A stretch of DNA of 10,786 bases, taken from positions 1-10,786 of the forward strand of contig JAKJBT010000057.1 of NCBI GenBank assembly GCA_022706865.1, read 5' to 3'. A model generated the notes under the pieces. It made no database searches and had not been told where the DNA came from. It was given only the letters and a program-made list of their open reading frames with translations. This DNA comes from Bacillota bacterium (GTDB taxonomy: Bacteria > Bacillota_A > Clostridia > Lutisporales > Lutisporaceae). A program made the position numbers and the translations under genes. Within the stretch, counting starts at the first letter, position 1. The number at the start of each line of letters is the position of its first letter. Below, piece after piece: positions 6,179 through 10,786 of the stretch.

Positions 6179-6622
6179 ATGGCATTTTTGAATTCAATCA
6201 ATATTAGCGCTTCCGGACTAACTGCAGAAAAGCTGAGAATGGATGTAATATCAAGAAATATTGCTAATGTGAATACTACAAGGACTGCAGACGGAACTCC
6301 ATACAGAAGGCAGGTTGTGGTTTTCCAGGAAGCTGAAAGCCGGATGCCCTTCAGTGAATACCTGAGTGATGCAAGCAGGAAACTTATAGGTGCCGGTGTA
6401 AAGGTTACCGGGATTAAGGAAGATAAGACTCCCTTCAAGTCGGTTTATGATCCCGGTCATCCGGATGCGGATGAAAAAGGCTATGTAAAGATGCCAAACG
6501 TGGATATTATGACGGAAATGGTAAATATGATATCTTCAAGCAGGGCATATGAAGCCAATATAACTGCAATTAATTCTACAAAGAGTATGGCTATGAAGGC
6601 CTTGGAAATCGGCAGAGGCTAA
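6179..6622 (+). CDS. flgC: Flagellar basal-body rod protein FlgC
   Basis: A 147-residue proximal rod subunit. Its N-terminus, MAFLNSINISASGLTAEKLR (1-20), followed by MDVISRNIANVNTTRT (21-36), is the standard FlgC signature, and the C-terminal helix VDIMTEMVNMISSSRAYEAN (108-127) is the conserved rod polymerisation motif. The centre (about 50-105) is the variable D1-type region, proline- and glycine-rich near 86-100. Length is normal for FlgC. Its ribosome binding site GGGAGG (6165-6170) lies within the last codons of flgB, with 8 bases to ATG 6179, so translation is probably coupled. After it comes an unusual hairpin before fliE. Confidence 0.96.
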   Translation: MAFLNSINISASGLTAEKLRMDVISRNIANVNTTRTADGTPYRRQVVVFQEAESRMPFSEYLSDASRKLIGAGVKVTGIKEDKTPFKSVYDPGHPDADEKGYVKMPNVDIMTEMVNMISSSRAYEANITAINSTKSMAMKALEIGRG

Positions 6623-6680
6623 AAATGTTTATAAGCATCTCGCCTTGTATGCCTTGTCTTATTCGCTTCTAAACATTTTT
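6621..6680. repeat. 15/16-bp inverted repeat between flgC and fliE
   Basis: AAAAATGTTTATAAGC (6621-6636) is complementary to GCTTCTAAACATTTTT (6665-6680) with one mismatch; the left arm starts inside the flgC stop codon and the right arm ends at the fliE ribosome binding site. The 28-base loop contains GCCTTGT twice, 9 bases apart (6642-6648, 6651-6657). There is no free T-tract beyond the stem, so a classical terminator is unlikely. An mRNA processing or stability element, or control of fliE translation, is possible. Confidence 0.75.
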
Positions 6681-6700
6681 AAGGAAGGGATGATACTACT

Positions 6701-6997
6701 ATGAAAATCAATTTTCCTGCTGAACAGCTTGTAATAAACACAAACATAAATAATAACAGCACATCAAAGAGCGGGAATTTATCCTTCACGGATTTCCTGA
6801 ATAATGCAATAAAGGATGTAAATAATCTGCAGATAGAATCGGAACAATTGAACCAGGCTTTTGCAATGGGCTTGAATGATAATTTACATCAGGTTATGAT
6901 AGCTTCGGAAAAAGCGGATATTGCCCTGCAGTTCACCGTTCAAATAAGGAATAAGATTTTGGAAGCGTACCAGGAAATAATGAGGATGAATGTCTAG
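6701..6997 (+). CDS. fliE: Flagellar hook-basal body complex protein FliE
   Basis: A 98-residue protein that sits at the junction of the MS ring and the rod and is needed for export of rod proteins. The N-terminal third is asparagine- and serine-rich and poorly conserved (NTNINNNSTSKSG). The diagnostic part is the C-terminal two thirds: SFTDFLNNAIKDVNNLQIES, then LHQVMIASEKADIALQFTVQ and IRNKILEAYQEIMRMNV, the family's hallmark C-terminus. Length is typical. ATG 6701 is chosen by family alignment; the best Shine-Dalgarno, GGAAGG (6683-6688), is 12 bases away, longer than usual, and the right arm of the flgC-fliE hairpin ends directly before it. This spacing and structure may lower or regulate FliE synthesis, fitting its low copy number in the basal body. 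Confidence 0.94.
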   Translation: MKINFPAEQLVINTNINNNSTSKSGNLSFTDFLNNAIKDVNNLQIESEQLNQAFAMGLNDNLHQVMIASEKADIALQFTVQIRNKILEAYQEIMRMNV

Positions 6998-7026
6998 AAA
7001 TTTTTGCGGTTTCATGAGGTGATGGA

Positions 7027-8619
7027 ATGGGTGAATTTTTTAATAATTTGAAGAACAATGCCGTCGGATTCTGGAACGGATTGAATAAAGGACAAAAAGT
7101 GAGGATAATAGCAGCCGGATTATTATCTATAATTTTAATTGTCAGTTTTATAGTATATACGAGCCGGCCTCAGATGGGGATACTTTATTCAGATCTTAAC
7201 CAGGCTGATGCAGGAACAATTATTGCAAGACTGAAAGAAATGAATGTGAATACAAAACTTGAAGGTACTACAATTTATGTTCCGGCTAAACAGATAGATG
7301 AGCTGAGAGCTCAATTGGCAGTTGAGGGAATCTTTGGAGATGATACATTGTATCCTGAAGAGCCTCAGGCTACTTTTTATGAGACAAGCGAGGACAAGAA
7401 CCAAAGATATCTCATAGCCAAGCAAAACAAGCTTAAGAAAGGCCTGAGCTCTATAGAAGGTGTAGAATATGCGGATGTGAACCTATATATACCGGAGGAT
7501 AAGACTTTTATCATTGACCAGGACAGCAGTGAAGCAACAGCGTCCCTGATAATCAAAATGAAGCGCGGGTACCCGGCTCTTGACAGAAATCAGGTAAACG
7601 GTATAGTTCAGTATATTGCAAGAAGCGTCAAAGGCCTAAAACCTGAAAATGTCTCAATAATCGATGAAAACGGAAGATCCCTTGTGCCTGATATAGGAAC
7701 ACCTAATGCGATTATTTCATCGCAGATGGAAATGCAGGAAGCAGTGCAGGATAAAATTGAGAAAAGCATTACTAAATTCCTGGAAGCTCCCTTCGGGGTT
7801 AATAATGTAAAGGTACAAGCAGCAGTAAAGCTGAATTTTGACAGTGTTACCCAGAGCATAACAACCTACGAAGCTCCCAATACGGAACAAAACGAAGGCA
7901 TCGTCAGAAATATGCAGGATATAAGAAAGGAATGGATTGACGCAGGTCAGGGAGGTGTCCCGGGCACTGATTCAAATACAGACATTATCCAATATGCCGA
8001 AGTGGATTCATCCAAGGCTCAATATAGCGAGGCAAGTACAGTTGTAAATTATGAAATAAATGAAATAAAAGAACAGATTATAAAGGAAATGGGAAGCATC
8101 GAGTCCTTATCCGTATCTGTGCTTATCAATACATTGGATTCCGAGGGGAATCCGAAGGAAATCCCGCAAGAGCTGCAGGACAGGGTCGGCGGATTAGTAA
8201 AATATGCTTTACAGGGATTTAATTATGCAGCATCAACAGAAGAAAACGGAGGCATAGAAGTTGTATTTGCACCCTTTGACAGGGAATTGGCCAAAAGAAT
8301 AGAAGCTGATCAGAAAGCAGAGAAGGATGCAGTTTTCTGGGAACGTGTCATTATGATCGGAACTGGTGTTGCCGCTTTGCTTGTCTTTGGTGGAGTAATA
8401 TTTATTATGCTCAGAAAACGGTCCGGAGCTTACAGCACTTCAGAATATACCATGGACAGTACCGGAAGGGCAATGAATGAAGCCGCACTATCAGGCGAAC
8501 CCATTGCTGAAATTGATATTGAGGATAAAAATGAAGTAAAGAAGAAGATAGAAAAGTTTGTGGGACTTAAGCCTGAGACTGTTGCGCAACTGTTAAAAAC
8601 TTGGCTTAATGAGGAGTAG
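7027..8619 (+). CDS. fliF: Flagellar MS-ring protein FliF
   Basis: A 530-residue membrane protein that builds the MS ring, the base on which the flagellum and its export gate assemble. It has a cytoplasmic N-terminal stretch, a first transmembrane helix at about 25-45 (VRIIAAGLLSIILIVSFIVY), an extracytoplasmic YscJ/FliF ring-building region (about 48-220; RYLIAKQNKLKKGLSSIEGV), the FliF C-terminal ring domain (about 250-420; NYEINEIKEQIIKEMGSIES), a second transmembrane helix at about 441-462, and a cytoplasmic tail. The final residues, VAQLLKTWLNEE, are the conserved peptide that binds the FliG N-terminal domain. ATG 7027 follows GAGGTGA (7016-7022). Length fits the family (about 530-570). 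fliG begins 11 bases after the stop, which fits assembly of FliF with FliG. Confidence 0.97.
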   Translation: MGEFFNNLKNNAVGFWNGLNKGQKVRIIAAGLLSIILIVSFIVYTSRPQMGILYSDLNQADAGTIIARLKEMNVNTKLEGTTIYVPAKQIDELRAQLAVEGIFGDDTLYPEEPQATFYETSEDKNQRYLIAKQNKLKKGLSSIEGVEYADVNLYIPEDKTFIIDQDSSEATASLIIKMKRGYPALDRNQVNGIVQYIARSVKGLKPENVSIIDENGRSLVPDIGTPNAIISSQMEMQEAVQDKIEKSITKFLEAPFGVNNVKVQAAVKLNFDSVTQSITTYEAPNTEQNEGIVRNMQDIRKEWIDAGQGGVPGTDSNTDIIQYAEVDSSKAQYSEASTVVNYEINEIKEQIIKEMGSIESLSVSVLINTLDSEGNPKEIPQELQDRVGGLVKYALQGFNYAASTEENGGIEVVFAPFDRELAKRIEADQKAEKDAVFWERVIMIGTGVAALLVFGGVIFIMLRKRSGAYSTSEYTMDSTGRAMNEAALSGEPIAEIDIEDKNEVKKKIEKFVGLKPETVAQLLKTWLNEE

Positions 8620-8630
8620 GAGGTTAGTTA

Positions 8631-9647
8631 ATGTCAAGAGCATTCAAAGGAAATCTTAACGGCAGGCAGAAAGCGGCAGTTCTTTTAATAACTCTTGGAC
8701 CTGAAAAGTCTGCAGCTATATTCAAGCATCTAAAGGAAGAGGATATTGAGCAGCTTACCTTGGAAATTGCCAATATGAGAACAGTAACTCCCGAGGAGAA
8801 GGAAGAAGTATTGAATGAGTTCTATCAGATTTGCATTGCCCAGGAGTATATTTCCGAGGGTGGTATTTCATATGCCAAGGATATACTGGAAAGAGCACTT
8901 GGAGGGCAAAAGGCATTGGATGTAATAAACAGGCTTACTGCCTCACTTCAGGTAAGGCCCTTTGACTTTGTAAGAAAAGCTGATCCGGCTCAGATTCTTA
9001 ACTTCATACAAGGAGAACATCCTCAGACAATTGCACTTATATTGGCATACCTGAAGCCTCAGCAGGCGGCAACTATTATATCTTCCTTACCGCAGGACAA
9101 GCAGGCTGATGTTGCCCGAAGAGTGGCAATTATGGACAGGACATCCCCTGAAGTTATAAAAGAGATTGAAAGAGTTCTTGAGAGGAAGCTTTCGTCTATG
9201 GTCACACAGGATTATACAATTGCAGGAGGTTTGGCCGCAGTTGTAGATATACTGAATTCCGTTGACCGCGGTACTGAGAAGTTCATAATGGAGACTCTGG
9301 AAGTACAGGACATTGATCTTGCTGAACAAATCAGGAAGAGAATGTTTGTATTCGACGATATTGTAACTCTTGACAACAGATCCATACAAAGAGTTACCAG
9401 GGAGGTCGAAAACGGAGACTGGGCATTGGCTCTTAAGAACGCAGGAGATGAAGTTAAGAAAGCAATTTTCAGTAACATGTCAAAACGTCTTGCGGAGATG
9501 ATAAGGGAAGATATGGAATACATGGGCCCTGTAAGACTCAGAGATGTTGAAGAAGCACAGCAGAAGATAGTGAATATAATCAGGAAGCTTGAGGATGCAG
9601 GTGAGATTGTTATTTCCAGGGGCGGAGGAGATGAAATAATTGTCTAA
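8631..9647 (+). CDS. fliG: Flagellar motor switch protein FliG
   Basis: A 338-residue rotor protein of the C ring; it binds FliF at its N-terminus, FliM in the middle and the MotA stator at its C-terminus, transmitting torque and direction switching. Seen here: the N-terminal domain (about 5-100; GRQKAAVLLITLGPEKSAAI), the middle domain with the FliM-binding EHPQ motif (129-132) in QILNFIQGEHPQTIALILAY, the MFVF hinge (238-241), and the C-terminal torque helix FDDIVTLDNRSIQRVTREVE with the charged residues expected for stator contact. Length is the family's usual 330-340. AGGAGG (8618-8623) overlaps the fliF stop and is 7 bases from ATG 8631. The 3' end overlaps fliH by 8 bases. Confidence 0.98.
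   Translation: MSRAFKGNLNGRQKAAVLLITLGPEKSAAIFKHLKEEDIEQLTLEIANMRTVTPEEKEEVLNEFYQICIAQEYISEGGISYAKDILERALGGQKALDVINRLTASLQVRPFDFVRKADPAQILNFIQGEHPQTIALILAYLKPQQAATIISSLPQDKQADVARRVAIMDRTSPEVIKEIERVLERKLSSMVTQDYTIAGGLAAVVDILNSVDRGTEKFIMETLEVQDIDLAEQIRKRMFVFDDIVTLDNRSIQRVTREVENGDWALALKNAGDEVKKAIFSNMSKRLAEMIREDMEYMGPVRLRDVEEAQQKIVNIIRKLEDAGEIVISRGGGDEIIV
9624..9629 (+). promoter_or_regulatory. Ribosome binding site supporting a TTG start for fliH
   Basis: GGAGGA inside the last codons of fliG lies 10 bases before TTG 9640. No in-frame ATG occurs near there, so the site supports a TTG start overlapping fliG by 8 bases. Confidence 0.7.
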
Positions 9648-10416
9648 GGTATACAAATCAAGAAATGTATCTATAGGAATTCCTAAACATATAGTACATG
9701 TCTTCAGGAATGAAACAATCAAAGAAGAAGAGCAGAAAACAATAAACAACGAGGATAAAAATCCGGCAGATGAAGAAGAATATGCCAACTCAATAGTTGA
9801 AGATGCCAAACAGATGTATCTGAAGATAATAGAAGAAGCAAATGCAGAAGCCCGCAGAATAATGGAAGCGGCTGAAGCGGAAGCCGATAACCTGTTATCT
9901 TCTTCAAGAGAAAATGGGTACAAAGAAGGTTATGAATCCGGTTACCTTGAAGGGAAAAACGGAGCACAGTCAATAATTGATGAAGCTTCAGAAATAAAAA
10001 CATTCCTTGACATGAGAAGGGAGAGCCTTTACAGAGAGGCAGAAGAACAGATAGTGGACCTGGTCTTGAGTATATCAAAGAAAGTAATAGGACAGGAATT
10101 ATCACAGAATAGGGAGGCACTTCTGTCCCTGGTTAACCAGGCACTGCAGAAATGCGCATTTAAAAACAAGCTTGTCTTGAAAATATCACCTTTGGATTTT
10201 GACTTTATTAAAGAAAACAAATATCGGATATGCAAGATGGTAGAAGGCATATCCGATATTGATATAGTTTCCGATTTATCACTTCAGAACGGAAGCTGCA
10301 TTATTGAAACACCTTCCGGTGAGATCAATTCAAGCATAGATGTTCAGCTGGAAGAAATAGAAAAAATATTTACATATATATATCGTGAAAATAACTTTCC
10401 ATCACAGGAAGAATAG
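9640..10416 (+). CDS. fliH: Flagellar export ATPase regulator FliH
   Basis: A 258-residue cytoplasmic protein that, as a dimer, binds the FliI ATPase and connects it to the C ring and export gate (stator-like, related to the b and delta subunits of F-type ATP synthase). The N-terminal MSKVYKSRNVSIG resembles other clostridial FliH starts. An acidic, alanine-rich coiled coil covers about 45-90, and the characteristic glycine repeat GYKEGYESGYLEGKNG (93-108; glycines every fourth residue) follows. The C-terminal domain (about 130-250) contains IVDLVLSISKKVIGQEL and NGSCIIETPSGEINSSIDVQ, the FliH/YscL fold signature. The start is TTG 9640, overlapping the fliG stop, so translation is probably coupled. 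fliI follows after 36 bases. A perfect 14-bp inverted repeat is embedded in the coding sequence at 10220-10260. Confidence 0.92.
   Translation: MSKVYKSRNVSIGIPKHIVHVFRNETIKEEEQKTINNEDKNPADEEEYANSIVEDAKQMYLKIIEEANAEARRIMEAAEAEADNLLSSSRENGYKEGYESGYLEGKNGAQSIIDEASEIKTFLDMRRESLYREAEEQIVDLVLSISKKVIGQELSQNREALLSLVNQALQKCAFKNKLVLKISPLDFDFIKENKYRICKMVEGISDIDIVSDLSLQNGSCIIETPSGEINSSIDVQLEEIEKIFTYIYRENNFPSQEE
10220..10260. repeat. Perfect 14-bp inverted repeat inside fliH
   Basis: AATATCGGATATGC (10220-10233) is exactly complementary to GCATATCCGATATT (10247-10260), with a 13-base loop. It encodes part of the protein (around residues 194-207), yet would make a stable hairpin in the mRNA or a dyad in DNA. 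No T-tract follows, so it is not a terminator. Function is unknown. Confidence 0.85.
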
Positions 10417-10452
10417 AACAAAATACTTATGTTGAGAAATGAGTGATCAGCT

Positions 10453-10786
10453 ATGATGGGCATTGACCTGGAAAAGTATAATAAGGCTTTGCTTAGCAGC
10501 AATCTTATAAAGTACACAGGACGTGTATCCCAGGTTATCGGTTTGACCATTGAATCTCACGGGCCTGCGGTAAATCTCGGAGAGATATGCAACATATACC
10601 CTTTGAAGGGAGATGCTCCAATAAAAGCGGAGGTCGTCGGTTTTAAGGAAAGCATAGTGTGCCTGATGCCTCTTGGCAGTATGAGCGGCGTAGGCCCGGG
10701 AAGCAAAATTGAAGCTACGGGAGAAAGCCTCTTGGTGGGAGTATCAAATGATATGCTTGGCAGGGTTATTGACGGTTTGGGAAGAG
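10453..10786 (+). CDS. fliI: Flagellum-specific export ATPase FliI, N-terminal part (3' end outside window)
   Basis: The first 111 residues of the ATPase that energises unfolding and delivery of substrates to the flagellar type III export gate; related to the F1 beta subunit. The fragment begins MMGIDLEKYNKALLSSNLIK, and the N-terminal beta-barrel domain includes YTGRVSQVIGLTIESHGPAV and the strongly conserved MPLGSMSGVGPGSKIEATGE and NDMLGRVIDGLG segments that identify FliI. The Walker A and B motifs would lie beyond the window edge. The frame stays open to the end; truncation is due to the window. An in-frame TGA at 10444-10446 means the start is ATG 10453 or the adjacent ATG 10456. The Shine-Dalgarno is weak (GAGTG at 10441-10445), unlike most genes here. 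Confidence 0.95.
   Translation, partial: MMGIDLEKYNKALLSSNLIKYTGRVSQVIGLTIESHGPAVNLGEICNIYPLKGDAPIKAEVVGFKESIVCLMPLGSMSGVGPGSKIEATGESLLVGVSNDMLGRVIDGLGR

Noticed and set aside
9464..9478. CodY-box-like AATTTTCAGTAACAT with three mismatches
   Set aside because: It lies deep in fliG coding sequence; such matches are common in AT-rich DNA and no site was seen at a promoter.
10429..10446. Five-codon upstream reading frame before fliI (ATG to TGA)
   Set aside because: Too short and without a ribosome binding site; a similar four-codon frame at 6690-6704 before fliE is equally unsupported.

Overview
The window looks like chromosome from a motile member of the Clostridia (Firmicutes). It is moderately AT-rich, has strong GGAGG-type ribosome binding sites, and carries CodY, HslUV and TrmFO, with protein sequences of clostridial type. 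The gene order is the conserved Firmicutes block topA-trmFO-(xerC)-hslV-hslU-codY followed by flgB-flgC-fliE-fliF-fliG-fliH-fliI, all on the + strand. A cellulolytic Ruminiclostridium/Acetivibrio-like host is my guess only.

Left half (1-5257): the 3' part of topA (DNA topoisomerase I with three C-terminal zinc fingers); trmFO (folate/FAD tRNA m5U54 methyltransferase), starting at TTG 2 bases after topA; a 102-base gap where Bacillus has xerC/codV but no such gene is present here; hslV and hslU (two-component ATP-dependent protease); and codY (GTP/branched-chain amino acid sensing repressor). A textbook intrinsic terminator closes this unit at 5231-5257.

Middle (5258-5768): about 510 bases without a convincing gene, and the most unusual part of the window. 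It holds a 294-base imperfect palindrome (5278-5571) built of perfect helical blocks separated by mostly size-matched internal loops and capped by a GC-rich head with two hairpins. An extended -10-like promoter lies immediately upstream. A possible short terminator hairpin reuses the palindrome's last bases and runs into eight Ts. It matches no RNA family I can recall and could be a structured non-coding RNA or flgB leader, a MITE-like foldback element, or less likely an invertible switch. After it come a sigma-28 (SigD)-like promoter, a perfect 14-bp tandem duplication and an 8-bp dyad just before the flgB ribosome binding site.

Right half (5769-10786): the start of the flagellar basal-body/export operon. 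FlgB, FlgC and FliE make the proximal rod and its junction to the MS ring, FliF is the MS ring, FliG the rotor/switch protein, FliH the export ATPase regulator and FliI the export ATPase (cut by the window end). Genes are tightly spaced or overlapping. Two strong inverted repeats have no coding explanation: a 15/16-bp hairpin between flgC and fliE, and a perfect 14-bp hairpin inside fliH.
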